DNA of 64,000 nt from Enterobacterales bacterium (GCA_030949565.1 JAUZSK010000014.1:1-64000); one strand, 5' to 3'. Shown: positions 43,622-52,644, numbered from the stretch's first letter. Notes: a model not told the origin generated them from the sequence alone. Translations and numbers: made by a program.

Positions 43622-44412
43622 AAACCTTTGATCCTTCAACTCATCGAGCCAAAAAACGATTTGGACAAAATTTTTTGCAAGATCAAGGGGTGATCGACCG
43701 AATCGTATCCTGTGTTAGGGCTAAAAAGGATGATAATATTATTGAAATTGGCCCTGGGCTTGGCGCCATCACCAAACAGATTTTACCCGTCGTTGGACAG
43801 ATGAATGTGATTGAATTAGATCGAGAACTCATCCCCAAGCTTAAGTTTAATTGCGATGGGTTAGGGCAATTAACCATCAATCAAGAAGATGCTCTGGGTG
43901 TCGATTACAATCGCTTTGCGGATGCCGGACCGATGCGTATTGTGGGCAATTTGCCCTACAATATTTCGACGCCGCTGTTATTTCATTTGTTTGGTTTTCT
44001 CGACAAGATAAAAGATATGCATTTTATGTTGCAAAAAGAAGTGGTATTAAGAATGACCGCACAGCCCGGCAGTAAAACCTATGGCCGATTGAGCGTGATG
44101 ACACAAAGCGTGTGCGATTTACGCATGCTATTTCTGGTGCCTCCTGAGTCTTTTATTCCAGCACCAAAGGTGGATTCGGCCATTGTTTATTTAGCGCCGC
44201 GCAAACATCCTGTGACTATTCATGATCGTCCATTGTTCGGTCAACTAGTGAGTGAAGCCTTTAATCAGCGCCGAAAAACATTACGTAATGTGTGGCGCAA
44301 TCGAATCGAAGTTGAGAGACTTGAATCTTTGGATATTGATCCTAAACTACGCCCAGAGCAGCTAAGCCTTGAAGATTTTGTGCGAGTCGCCAATCATTTA
44401 GCTGAAAATTAG
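43618..44412 (+). CDS. rsmA: 16S rRNA dimethyladenosine transferase (KsgA/RsmA)
   Basis: A 264-residue SAM-dependent methyltransferase that dimethylates A1518 and A1519 in helix 45 of 16S rRNA. Motifs: RAKKRFGQNFLQDQGVIDRI at the N-terminus, SAM loop IEIGPGLGAITKQIL, acidic ELDRELIPKL, catalytic NLPYNISTPLLFHLFG, and FIPAPKVDSAIV; C-terminal four-helix domain with FNQRRKTLRN. Length typical. Last gene of the lptD operon here; apaG and apaH, which often follow, are absent. Confidence 0.97.
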   Translation: MKTFDPSTHRAKKRFGQNFLQDQGVIDRIVSCVRAKKDDNIIEIGPGLGAITKQILPVVGQMNVIELDRELIPKLKFNCDGLGQLTINQEDALGVDYNRFADAGPMRIVGNLPYNISTPLLFHLFGFLDKIKDMHFMLQKEVVLRMTAQPGSKTYGRLSVMTQSVCDLRMLFLVPPESFIPAPKVDSAIVYLAPRKHPVTIHDRPLFGQLVSEAFNQRRKTLRNVWRNRIEVERLESLDIDPKLRPEQLSLEDFVRVANHLAEN

Positions 44413-44563
44413 GGATTTTTGCGGTAATAAAATTCAAACCAATCGGATCATTTTATCGGCGATAGTAAGCGCAGCCTTCTTTGTAGCAAGCCGGAATACT
44501 CATTGCTTTATCCATAGGCTATCCTCTCGCCTTTTCGCCCTTTAAGTCATACTCGCTTTCTAC

Positions 44564-44586
44564 GTCATTCTCGCAGGCGGGGATCC
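44564..44586. repeat. Diverged REP-like palindrome
   Basis: GTCATTCTCGC-A-GGCGGGGATCC matches the element after ssb (7337-7360) in outline, GTCATTC[CT]CGC...AGGCGGG[AG]A[AT]CC, with a two-base shorter loop. It lies between rsmA and the second toxin-antitoxin pair. Confidence 0.45.
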
Positions 44587-44686
44587 TTCAAATCGCTCAA
44601 AACATTTGACATCAAAACATCAAGTAAGTAACATAGAGGCATCAAGTTAGATAATTCTTACAGGGCAACTAAGTGAGGGCTGCTAT

Positions 44687-44926
44687 ATGAGGACAACGTT
44701 AACCATAGAAGATGATGTCGCAACTCGTTTAATCGCAACTAAAAATCAATCACATAAGAGTCTTAAAAGCATTATTAATGAGCTACTTCGTTTAGGGTTA
44801 AATCAATTAGACGCGGTTAAAGAACCCTCAGCGACTTACGTAATATCACCTGTAAAGTTAGGTAAAAAATTGCCTAATTTAGACAATATTTCTGAAATCT
44901 TAATGCTTGATGACAAGGCTCTTTAA
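44687..44926 (+). CDS. Type II antitoxin, ribbon-helix-helix VapB type (DUF2191-like)
   Basis: A 79-residue protein with an RHH N-terminus (MRTTLTIEDDVATRLIA...SLKSIINELLRLGL) and a C-terminal toxin-binding tail (VKLGKKLPNLDNISEILML). The ending GKxLPNLDNISExL is characteristic of antitoxins paired with PIN toxins. Three bases separate its stop from the toxin ATG. Direct repeats CATCAAGT upstream (44620s and 44640s) may be operator half-sites. Unrelated in fold to the antitoxin at 1486. Confidence 0.85.
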   Translation: MRTTLTIEDDVATRLIATKNQSHKSLKSIINELLRLGLNQLDAVKEPSATYVISPVKLGKKLPNLDNISEILMLDDKAL

Positions 44927-44929
44927 TTA

Positions 44930-45355
44930 ATGCTTATAGATGCAAATATTCTTCTCTATGCCGTGATAAGTGATTATCCTCAACATTCACAAGCAAAAAC
45001 TTGGTTTGAACAACAATTAAATGGCCCTAAAAGAGTTGCACTACCTTGGCAAAATTTATTAGCCTTTGTTAGAATATCAACCAGCATTAAACTTTTTTCT
45101 CAACCCCTTTCTATTTCAAACGCTTGGCATTATGTTGAGTCTTGGATCAATTTACCAACAGTGTGGGTCCCGCAAGCTCAAATAAAGCATGCTGATATTT
45201 TGTGTAATTTATTATTAAAAAATAATATTTCTGGCAATTTGGTGAATGATACTCATTTGGCAGCATTGGCGATTGAGCATGGCCTTACCCTTTATAGTTG
45301 CGATCGGGATTTTGCGCGTTTTGAAGATTTAAATTGGGTTAATCCGATTGGTTAA
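44930..45355 (+). CDS. vapC: Type II toxin, PIN-domain ribonuclease VapC
   Basis: A 141-residue PIN ribonuclease. Metal-site acids: Asp4 in MLIDANILLYAV, a mid-domain position near LLAFVRIS where the usual Glu is not obvious, Asp in LVNDTHLAALAIEHG (about 106) and Asp in LYSCDRDFARF (about 124-126). This family (TA-associated, often TIGR00028-like) cuts tRNA or rRNA. Second, unrelated PIN toxin of the window. Probably active; the missing clear second acid should be checked by alignment. Confidence 0.85.
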   Translation: MLIDANILLYAVISDYPQHSQAKTWFEQQLNGPKRVALPWQNLLAFVRISTSIKLFSQPLSISNAWHYVESWINLPTVWVPQAQIKHADILCNLLLKNNISGNLVNDTHLAALAIEHGLTLYSCDRDFARFEDLNWVNPIG

Positions 45356-46080
45356 AGCAACGCTTCTGATAATTGAAGCATTGTTGTGACTGGAAATGAA
45401 TGGGGACACGACTTTTTTTGCTCTTCGTGAATTTTTTACCCAACGACTTACCGTGCTGTAATGATACCCCAAATACTCACCACGCTCTCATTGGCTATAT
45501 CCGCCAGCAAAAAACTAATGGAAAGGCAGAAATCAGAAGATATCTTCTTTAAATAAAGTTTTTCTGAGGTTTGGTGTTGAAATTAATTATTTGTTTAGGA
45601 TGTGAGCTATTTTGATTGAATATCGCTTAAATAGCTGAATTTCAAGCGAGGTTCTATCTCTTAGAAGCTAAGATAGGTAGTGGAAATTTATTATCTTTGG
45701 AATGGGTTTTAAATGGTTAATTTTTTTTACAGCTAGTAAAGCCTTTCAACCATTTTTTTTAGCTTTTTGCTGCAATAAAAGCAGTTTGCCGACAAAATAA
45801 CCTTGACGCGTACTAAAGTGTTGTACTTGTCCGAGCCCATTGATTAATTCACTGCGTTTGATTGCCATGCTTCATCCTTGAAGAAACAATTCTAGCTTGA
45901 TTATTACAAAATTAAATTGGTTGAATGTAGGCAGTCTCTGAAAGTGATTTAAGCGATTGACCAGTGAGTTTGTGAGAGTTTAGCTATGTGGTGGGTGTTG
46001 GTTTATTCTTTATTTCATTCAGCTTAGATTAATATTCTTGTGCTAAATTAGATAAAAACCAATAAAGGATAGCTAAGCTT
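45356..46080. other. Long gene-free region with decayed RAYT element
   Basis: No intact gene in 725 bases. Positions 45529-45886 are the internally deleted RAYT element. The 170 bases on its left and about 190 on its right show no recognisable feature apart from a likely promoter region of the lipoprotein gene starting at 46081. Confidence 0.6.
45529..45886 (-). repeat. Internally deleted derivative of the RAYT element
   Basis: The first about 310 bases match positions 1-326 of the window (downstream flank plus the last codons of the RAYT gene); the last about 45 match 1124-1166 (first codons and RBS). About 800 bases in between are missing, joined near 45842 at short TTGATT/TTAATT homology. 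Both outer ends are kept, as in a non-autonomous (MITE-like) derivative. Divergence between the copies shows the event is not recent. No coding capacity remains. Confidence 0.8.
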
Positions 46081-46647
46081 ATGAAACTTAAAATTAGTCT
46101 GTTTGCGATATTTACCTTAATTTTCGCCTCTGGATGCCGAACTCATGTGGATGGTGGTTACGACTATGGTCACCATGGTAGCGTTTCAGTTGGCGTGCAT
46201 GGCAATGCTGATGGCGCGGCGGTTGTCGGTGCTTTAATTGTCGGTGGGATTATTGGCAGTATGATCACGGAATCTGAACAAAAGAAAAAGCAGCAGGCGG
46301 AAGCCGCTGCGTTACAACAGCAAAATGAACGACAACAGAATGAAGGACAACAGAATCAGCAACCGGTATCGGTGGCTAATTTAGAGCGGGAATTGGCTAA
46401 AGCTAAACAAGCTTCAGCAAGCCCTTTGCCACCAGCTAAAGAGTCGCTTACGCAGAATACTCAAAACAGTCGAATCGAGCTGGCTGATAATAGTACTGAG
46501 ATAGAAAACTATCAACGGCAATTAGCGGAAAAGCCCAAAGCGATTCAATGGTATCAAGTCGGTAAAGATGAACGTTGTTATTTGATGAGTGTGGACAATG
46601 GTGTGACTGATATTGTGCAGTCAGTGGATTTAAAAAATTGTAATTAA
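46081..46647 (+). CDS. Lipoprotein with Gly-rich segment and Gln-rich helix, unknown function
   Basis: A 188-residue lipoprotein: signal ending in lipobox FASGC (Cys19). A His/Gly-rich stretch (DGGYDYGHHGSVSVG) is followed by a hydrophobic glycine segment (AAVVGALIVGGIIGSMI, about 49-66) like the glycine-zipper of outer-membrane lipoproteins. A Gln/Ala/Lys helix spans about 70-150. The C-terminal domain has two cysteines (ERCYLMSVDNG, DLKNC) and may be disulfide-bonded. Family not recognised. The next gene also encodes an exported protein, 73 bases further on. Confidence 0.7.
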   Translation: MKLKISLFAIFTLIFASGCRTHVDGGYDYGHHGSVSVGVHGNADGAAVVGALIVGGIIGSMITESEQKKKQQAEAAALQQQNERQQNEGQQNQQPVSVANLERELAKAKQASASPLPPAKESLTQNTQNSRIELADNSTEIENYQRQLAEKPKAIQWYQVGKDERCYLMSVDNGVTDIVQSVDLKNCN

Positions 46648-46720
46648 ATTTGGCGCATAGATTAAGCTGAATGAATGATGTCAAAATATGTAACAACTTT
46701 AACAACGAATGGAGAAAGTA

Positions 46721-47002
46721 ATGAATAAATTAACCTTAATATTCGCGATCACGGCTACTTTGAGCTCAATGCAGTTACAAGCAAAACCGGAAGCCATGAA
46801 CCACGATGCATCACGCTCTAACAATACCAACTCCAAAACTGATAATTCTAATTCTACTTCTAGTAGCAATTCTAATATTACACCACCGGTAGGTATCAAG
46901 GCGCAAGATTGGAATTCTAGTCGTTCAAATAAGACCTCTAAAACTCAGATCAAGATCATAAATGATAACAAAAAGAACAAATCTAATCAGTCCAAAGATT
47001 AA
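46721..47002 (+). CDS. Small exported Asn/Ser-rich protein, unknown function
   Basis: A 93-residue precursor from ATG 46721 after GGAGAAAG. The signal peptide (about 1-20, ending LQAKP) is followed by a disordered region almost entirely of Ser, Asn, Lys and Thr (SNNTNSKTDNSNSTSSSNSN). No cysteine and no hydrophobic core, so it is probably unstructured. Following the lipoprotein on the same strand suggests co-expression. Real gene status rests on RBS, signal peptide and context. Confidence 0.55.
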   Translation: MNKLTLIFAITATLSSMQLQAKPEAMNHDASRSNNTNSKTDNSNSTSSSNSNITPPVGIKAQDWNSSRSNKTSKTQIKIINDNKKNKSNQSKD

Positions 47003-47312
47003 AGTCAGATCAACTAGCAAAGAGCTTGTCGTAAAGCGAAATAAGCATCGCCTCTTTGCTCGTTAGCTTGATTTACCAAGTAAAAATTAGAAATCCTCGA
47101 TTCTAACTATCGCAATTTCCTGTTAAATCCTTTATAGTAACTCGTTGAAAGTGTTTTTTGCTTATAAAACCCTATAATAATTATGGGTTTAGCGTTGGTC
47201 ACAGGATTCTTCAGGATCGGCCTGACAGTAATATTATTGTAAATATCAGAAAGCAAGCTTTCATCACACACATCATTCATAACACATATAAATACATAAG
47301 TAGGAGTCGGGG
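47003..47312. other. Intergenic region before the PuuD-like gene
   Basis: No coding frame. AGCAAAGAG/CTCTTTGCT form a 9-bp stem with a 27-base loop at 47017-47061 without a T-tail. A TATAAT at 47173-47178 may be the -10 of the next gene. A RBS AGGAG precedes ATG 47313. Confidence 0.35.
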
Positions 47313-47951
47313 ATGGATATCGAATTTTTAGTTAATATGTTAACACGTTGGGGACATTTGCTGTTTGGTTTAACTTGGATTGGGTTGCTCTATTATTTCA
47401 ACTTCATTCAAGGTGGGTACTTTAAATCGGCAACTCCTGAAGCTTTAACCGATGCCAAAGCGAAATTAGCGCCTGAAGCATTATGGTGGTTCCGCTGGGG
47501 TGCGATGTTTACCTTTATTACGGGTGTGATTTTACTGTATTTTGTTGAGAAAAATCATCAAATGAACAGCTATATCACTATTGGTGCGACATTTGGTACA
47601 TTTATGTTCTTAAATGTCTGGTTAATTATTTGGCCAAACCAAAAAATCGCTTTAGGTATGGTGGAAGGTGATGGACCTGCGGCTGGAGCAAAAGCTTTAT
47701 TAGCTTCACGCACCAATACACTGTTTTCTGCGCCTATGGCTTTTTGTATGTTGGCTGGGCCTCATTATGCAGGCTATGCAAAAACGCTTGCCTCCACTTC
47801 AACTGCACTCTATACCGCGCTAGCCGTTGTTTTAATTCTTGAAGTGAATGGTATTGTTGGTAAGCAAGGACCAATTGCCAGTGTCCGCGGTGTCATTGTC
47901 AGTAGCCTCGTTTTAACCGGCGTTATAGTGGCTATTTTAGAAATGATGTAG
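47313..47951 (+). CDS. PuuD-like (urate hydroxylase N-domain) membrane protein, truncated form
   Basis: A 212-residue inner-membrane protein with about six helices. It matches the membrane domain of PuuD-type urate oxidases: RWGHLLFGLTWIGLLYYFNF, WWFRWGAMFTFITGVILLY, WLIIWPNQKIALGMVEGDG. In full PuuD a C-terminal cytochrome c domain of more than 150 residues follows; here it is absent. Without it, electron transfer would need a separate cytochrome, and no purine-catabolic gene is adjacent, so urate oxidation is uncertain. RBS AGGAG. Confidence 0.75.
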   Translation: MDIEFLVNMLTRWGHLLFGLTWIGLLYYFNFIQGGYFKSATPEALTDAKAKLAPEALWWFRWGAMFTFITGVILLYFVEKNHQMNSYITIGATFGTFMFLNVWLIIWPNQKIALGMVEGDGPAAGAKALLASRTNTLFSAPMAFCMLAGPHYAGYAKTLASTSTALYTALAVVLILEVNGIVGKQGPIASVRGVIVSSLVLTGVIVAILEMM

Positions 47952-47967
47952 TTAATTGCTCAACCCA

Positions 47968-47997
47968 TAAAAAAACCGACATCATGTCGGTTTTTTT
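47968..47997. terminator. Bidirectional rho-independent terminator between the PuuD-like gene and rpoD
   Basis: ACCGACAT/ATGTCGGT form an 8-bp stem, flanked by A-run on the left and T-run on the right, so it can stop both converging transcripts. Confidence 0.88.
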
Positions 47998-48016
47998 ATG
48001 TCCATGGATGGACGGT
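47996..48016. repeat. 21-bp dispersed repeat, copy 2
   Basis: Core GTCCATGGATGGAC; identical over 21 bases to the reverse complement of 19958-19978. It lies between the terminator and the end of rpoD. Confidence 0.7.
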
Positions 48017-48019
48017 TAG

Positions 48020-49863
48020 CTATTCGTCTAAAAAGCTACGCAGCTGATCGGAACGAGTGGGGTGTCTTAATTTACGCAAAGCTTTGGCTTCAATTTGTCT
48101 AATCCGTTCACGCGTCACGTCAAACTGCTTGCCAACTTCTTCTAGGGTATGGTCGGTGTTCATGCCAATTCCGAAGCGCATTCTAAGTACTTTGGCTTCT
48201 CTGGCAGTTAAACCCGATAACACTTCTTTAGTGGCTTCACCTAAGCTTTGAGAAGTAGCGATATCAATCGGTGAATCTTGATTGGCATCTTCAATAAAAT
48301 CACCTAAATGCGAATCTTCATCATCGCCGATGGGCGTTTCCATAGAGATCGGTTCTTTAGCGATCTTAAGCACTTTACGGATTTTATCTTCTGGCAATTC
48401 CATACGCTCAGCTAATTCATCCGGCTGCGGCTCGCGTCCCATTTCTTGTAGCATTTGTCGTGAAATACGATTCAGCTTATTAATGGTTTCGATCATGTGC
48501 ACAGGAATACGGATAGTTCTGGCTTGATCAGCGATTGAACGAGTAATTGCCTGTCTTATCCACCAGGTGGCATAGGTTGAAAATTTATAACCTCGACGAT
48601 ATTCAAACTTATCGACCGCTTTCATTAGGCCGATATTACCTTCTTGAATTAAATCTAAAAATTGCAGGCCGCGATTAGTGTATTTTTTAGCGATGGAAAT
48701 CACCGTCGAAGATTGGCTTCAACCATTTCCTTTTTAGCGCGACGTGCCTTGGCTTCACCAATCGACATTCGGCGATTAGTTTCTTTTACTTCATAAACAG
48801 TGAGCTTGCTTTCTTCTTCAATTTTGGCGATTTTATTTTGACAGCGAATAATATCTTCGGCGTATTCTTCTAAACTATCATGATAATCAGTATTTTTGGC
48901 TAATATTGAATCAATCCAATTGGTATTGGTTTCATTTCCCGGAAAGCTTCGGATAAAATCTTTACGTGGCATTTTGCCCTGCTCAGTAGCCAGACGCATG
49001 ATCAGCCGCTCTTGCGTTCTTAAACTGGTCATTCGGCGACGCATTCTGCCGCAAAGCTTGTCGAACATTTTAGGAAGAAGGCGGAATTTAAGAAATTCCT
49101 CCTTCATTGACTCGATGTGTTTAATTGCATTTTTGTGCTTGCGTCCATACTTATCGATCGCAGCAATGGATTTTTCATAATTTTTTCTCAGCGCGGTAAA
49201 GATTTCCTTGGCTAATTCAGGATCGGGACCAAGGTTTTCTTCTTCATCATCATCTTCTTCACCATCCTCATCGGCTAATTCATCTTTAGGGACCTCAGAA
49301 CCAACGTGAGCTGCGGCTTGAGCTGCTTCGGCTAAGTTGTCGGCATAACCTGTAATAATATCGGTTAATTTAATTTCTTCGGCTGCAAAGCGGTCGTACT
49401 CGTCGAGCAGACTACTGACAGTTTCAGGGTATTCTGCGATTGAGGCAAGAACTTGACGGATACCTTCTTCGATACGCTTTGCGATGACGATTTCGCCTTC
49501 ACGGGTTAGCAGCTCCACCGTACCCATTTCTCGCATATACATTCGTACGGGGTCGGTGGTTCGACCTAGTTCGCTTTCTACACTCGCCAATGCGGCGGCG
49601 GCTTCATCAGCAGCGTCTTCATCGGTCGCTGCATTTTCATTCATTAGCAAGGCATCGGCTTCTGGCGCGACTTCAAACACCTGAATACCCATGTCGTTGA
49701 TCATGCTGATAATGTCTTCAACCTGTTCAGGATCGACAATATCTGGCGGCAAATGGTCATTAACCTCAGCGTAGGTTAAATAGCCTTGCTCTTTACCACG
49801 GGCAATTAATAGTTTTAATTGTGATTGCTGCGAAGGTGCTTCTTTTGGTGCTTCATCTGACAT
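48020..49863 (-). CDS. rpoD: Housekeeping sigma factor sigma-70 (RpoD), one apparent frameshift
   Basis: Region 1.1 at residues about 15-70; region 1.2 about 95-125 ([20 protein letters not shown]); the acidic non-conserved region about 170-220; regions 2.1-2.4 ([57 protein letters not shown]); region 4.2 ([20 protein letters not shown]). The frame breaks inside [14 protein letters not shown]: one base is missing between 48704 and 48705 (CGAC-GGTG, expected CGACTGGTG). Restoring it gives 614 residues (E. coli 613). rpoD is essential, so the break is almost certainly a sequence error. Last gene of rpsU-yqeY-dnaG-rpoD, with its own promoter. Confidence 0.97.
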
Positions 49864-50006
49864 TCAAGTAAACCTTAAATCTGGGCGTAAAACATTGGCG
49901 CGGCCACATTGTTATTAGCGCATTTAAAACAAAAGTTAATTGCCTAAGACTGTTGTGGGTTTAACCACAAGAGGCCTAGCTTTGCGTAACCGGCACGGAA
50001 CGCGCA

Positions 50007-50036
50007 ATTATACACAGTCTAGGCATCGATCGGCAA
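50007..50036 (-). promoter_or_regulatory. Sigma-70 promoter for rpoD
   Basis: On the minus strand TTGCCG (50036-50031) and TATAAT (50012-50007) are separated by 18 bases. Predicted start about 50000, some 136 bases before the rpoD ATG. It allows rpoD to be expressed apart from the upstream dnaG. Confidence 0.6.
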
Positions 50037-50141
50037 CAAAGCGAACTTAATTCTTTGTAATATTTGTAATATTTGCGCTAGTTATCGGCAGATCGGGCAA
50101 CTTCTATACCCTTATTTTTTGTATTAGTAAAATTCTTGGCT

Positions 50142-51959
50142 TTAACCGCGCGTAGCTATTTGTGATTGGAGACTTTTTAGCTGCTGTTTTTCTTGCGCTG
50201 ACAGTGGTTGTAACTTAGATTTTGCAATCAAATTATCCCATTGTTCGAGTAACAAACTCTTCTCTAATTGTGCTAGAAGATCCGGTAGTTCGGCTGCAAT
50301 TTGTTCATCGTTAAGCAGTAGATCTTGGTTGGCCAGACGTTTTAAAGCCGTTTCTTCCGGTTGGTCGCGCCAATTTTCGATTAGCATACCGGTGGTAACC
50401 GCTTCATTTTGTAGGATTAGTTGACAAAGTTTGGAAAAAATTTTGGCTCCAGGGTCGTCAAGCGATTTAACCCAGTCAAGATTGGCGGCGGGCAATGCCT
50501 CAGGGTTTTGTAGTAACAGGCATATTGCCCGTCGAAAGGGGCCTTTTTGTTTGGTGGTTTCTTTATTTCTGTCCGGCGAAATACTTTTATGAGCAACATT
50601 GTTACTTTGAGGGCTATGTCGGGTGGGCACTGGGGCTTTGGATATGGCAGGTTGTTGAGCGGGCTGGTCTTTTTGCAAGATGCTTTGTATCTGCTGTTCG
50701 GAAACACCAGAAAGAAGCGATAATTGATGATCAAAGCGTGTTTTTAAAATGGGATCAACGATAGCTCGACTAAAGGGTAGCGCCAGATGGACCAGTTTAG
50801 CCGGCCCTTCAAAGGTATTCATATCGACCTGGGAGGTGAGATGCTGGATTAAAAAATCAAACAGGGTGATGGCTTCGTTGACGCCTTGATTAAAGGCATC
50901 GGTACCTATTTTTCGAACCATTGAATCGGGATCTTCACCATCTGGTAAAAACATGATCCGAATTTCGCGGGTATCTTTTAATAAGCTAAGGGCATTTTCG
51001 ATGGCCCGAATGGCGGCTTTTTTACCTGCTTTATCACCATCAAAGCAGAGCACAATAGTCGGGCAAATTCTAAATAGGCTATTTAGGTGCTCACTAGAGG
51101 TGGCAGTGCCCAGAGTTGCCGCTGCATTTTGAATACCAAACTGGGCTAGTGCGACAACGTCCATATAGCCTTCAACCACCAGTATTTTTTCAATTTTTTG
51201 CCTTTGCTGGCGCATTTCGTAGAGCCCATAAAGCTCGCTGCCCTTATGGAAAAGACGTGTTTCCGGTGAATTGAGGTATTTAGGTTCACCTTGATCGATA
51301 ATACGACCACCAAAACCAATGGTTTGACCGCGGCGGTTACGAATGGGAAACATAATTCGGTCTCTGAAGCGATCATAGACCCGGCCTTTATCATTTTTTA
51401 TTAACATTCCGCTATCGATCAGGTCTTTTTCTAGATCCTCCGATGGGATACTGAGTTGAATTAGATTTTGCCAGCCATCGGGCGCGTAGCCAATACCATA
51501 TTGTTTGGCTATTTGACCGCTTAAACCTCTTTTTTTGAGGTATTCAACGGCTATTTTAGCTTGCGGGTTGGATTTAAGTTGCTGCTGGTAATAATTAGAA
51601 ACCTGTTGCATTACCGGAAATAGGTGTTTTATAGGGTCTTGCTTAGGTGCTTGATTTTCCTCATAAACAACCTCTATCCCCATGTCTTGAGCTAAGGTCT
51701 CGACCGACTCGACAAATCCTTGACCATCGTATTCCATAATAAAACCGACGGCATTACCACTAATTCCACAGCCAAAACAGTGGAAGAACTGTTTATCGGG
51801 GCTGACTGAAAACGACGGTGTTTTCTCATTGTGGAAAGGGCAGCAAGCGGAATAGTTTTTACCTGTCTTTTTTAAAGCTAAGCGGCGCTCAATAACATCG
51901 ACAATATCTACTCTGGCGAGTAGTTCATTGACGAATGTTCGAGGAATAAAACCGGACAT
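50142..51959 (-). CDS. dnaG: DNA primase
   Basis: A 605-residue primase that makes RNA primers at the replication fork. Domains: CHC2 zinc-binding (CPFHNEKTPSFSVSPDKQFF then HCFGCGISGN, residues about 39-66), core with TOPRIM (KILVVEGYMDVVALAQFG, and CFDGDKAGKKAA with the acidic metal residues, about 258-318), then a linker about 420-470 and the C-terminal helical DnaB-interaction domain (about 475-605). Third gene of the macromolecular synthesis operon; start at 51959 gives the usual IPRTFVNELLARVDIVDVI. Confidence 0.96.
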   Translation of the reverse strand: MSGFIPRTFVNELLARVDIVDVIERRLALKKTGKNYSACCPFHNEKTPSFSVSPDKQFFHCFGCGISGNAVGFIMEYDGQGFVESVETLAQDMGIEVVYEENQAPKQDPIKHLFPVMQQVSNYYQQQLKSNPQAKIAVEYLKKRGLSGQIAKQYGIGYAPDGWQNLIQLSIPSEDLEKDLIDSGMLIKNDKGRVYDRFRDRIMFPIRNRRGQTIGFGGRIIDQGEPKYLNSPETRLFHKGSELYGLYEMRQQRQKIEKILVVEGYMDVVALAQFGIQNAAATLGTATSSEHLNSLFRICPTIVLCFDGDKAGKKAAIRAIENALSLLKDTREIRIMFLPDGEDPDSMVRKIGTDAFNQGVNEAITLFDFLIQHLTSQVDMNTFEGPAKLVHLALPFSRAIVDPILKTRFDHQLSLLSGVSEQQIQSILQKDQPAQQPAISKAPVPTRHSPQSNNVAHKSISPDRNKETTKQKGPFRRAICLLLQNPEALPAANLDWVKSLDDPGAKIFSKLCQLILQNEAVTTGMLIENWRDQPEETALKRLANQDLLLNDEQIAAELPDLLAQLEKSLLLEQWDNLIAKSKLQPLSAQEKQQLKSLQSQIATRG

Positions 51960-52134
51960 AGTAAAAAGTGAGGTTGGGTAAAAGGGCGCTCAGTCTAACA
52001 CTGTTAGCCCATAGTTTCGAGATGCGAATGGATAATCTCAAGAAATCTAATGAGAGTCATTTTAGGAGGCTAGATAGTCTATAAGTCTTGGTAAAAGCAA
52101 TTGATTTGGGGGGCGGCGGTTGTAACTTAGAGGA

Positions 52135-52581
52135 TTAGCCGAGTTTGGCTTTTATCTTGCCGCTGACTGCGCCCATATCGGCTCTACCTTGAAGCTGTGG
52201 CTTTAAAATAGCCATAACTTTACCCATATCTCGCATTGACTGAGCAGCGCTTTCCGCTAGCGCTTTATCGATGAGGTTGGCGATTTCATCATCGCTAAGG
52301 GCTTGTGGCATGTAGCCTTGCAGCGCGGTTATTTCTTGCTTTTCAATATCGGCAAGTTCTTCACGACCGGCATCTTCAAAAGCTTTAATTGAATCTCGAC
52401 GCTGTTTAATCATCTTATCTAAGATGGCTAAAATATGCTGCTCAGTTGGTTCAATTCGCTGGTCTACTTCGATTTGTTTAATTGCAGCAAGCAACATACG
52501 AATAGCCGACAAGCGCACTTTTTGTTTGTTGCGCATGGCGTCTTTCATACCGCTTTTTATTTCGGTTAACAATTCAGACAT
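52135..52581 (-). CDS. yqeY: GatB/YqeY domain protein
   Basis: A 148-residue all-helical protein (LTEIKSGMKDAMRNKQKVRL, RLSAIRMLLAAIKQIEVDQR, MRDMGKVMAILKPQLQGRAD) equal to the tail domain of GatB, the tRNA-dependent amidotransferase subunit. Free-standing YqeY probably binds tRNA or the translation machinery; function not settled. Lies between rpsU and dnaG, as in many gammaproteobacteria. Confidence 0.93.
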   Translation of the reverse strand: MSELLTEIKSGMKDAMRNKQKVRLSAIRMLLAAIKQIEVDQRIEPTEQHILAILDKMIKQRRDSIKAFEDAGREELADIEKQEITALQGYMPQALSDDEIANLIDKALAESAAQSMRDMGKVMAILKPQLQGRADMGAVSGKIKAKLG

Positions 52582-52644
52582 GGTTGACCTTGCTGGCTAT
52601 TTAAAAAATCAGATCAACGGGCTACTGAGAACCCGATGAAAAAT

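Noticed and set aside
47017-47061. Terminator after the small Asn/Ser-rich gene
   Set aside because: 9-bp stem but a 27-base loop and no T-tail; listed only as a hairpin in the intergenic entry.
48057-49684. Plus-strand open frames opposite rpoD
   Set aside because: Antisense shadows; Ser/Arg-rich composition mirrors the rpoD coding strand.
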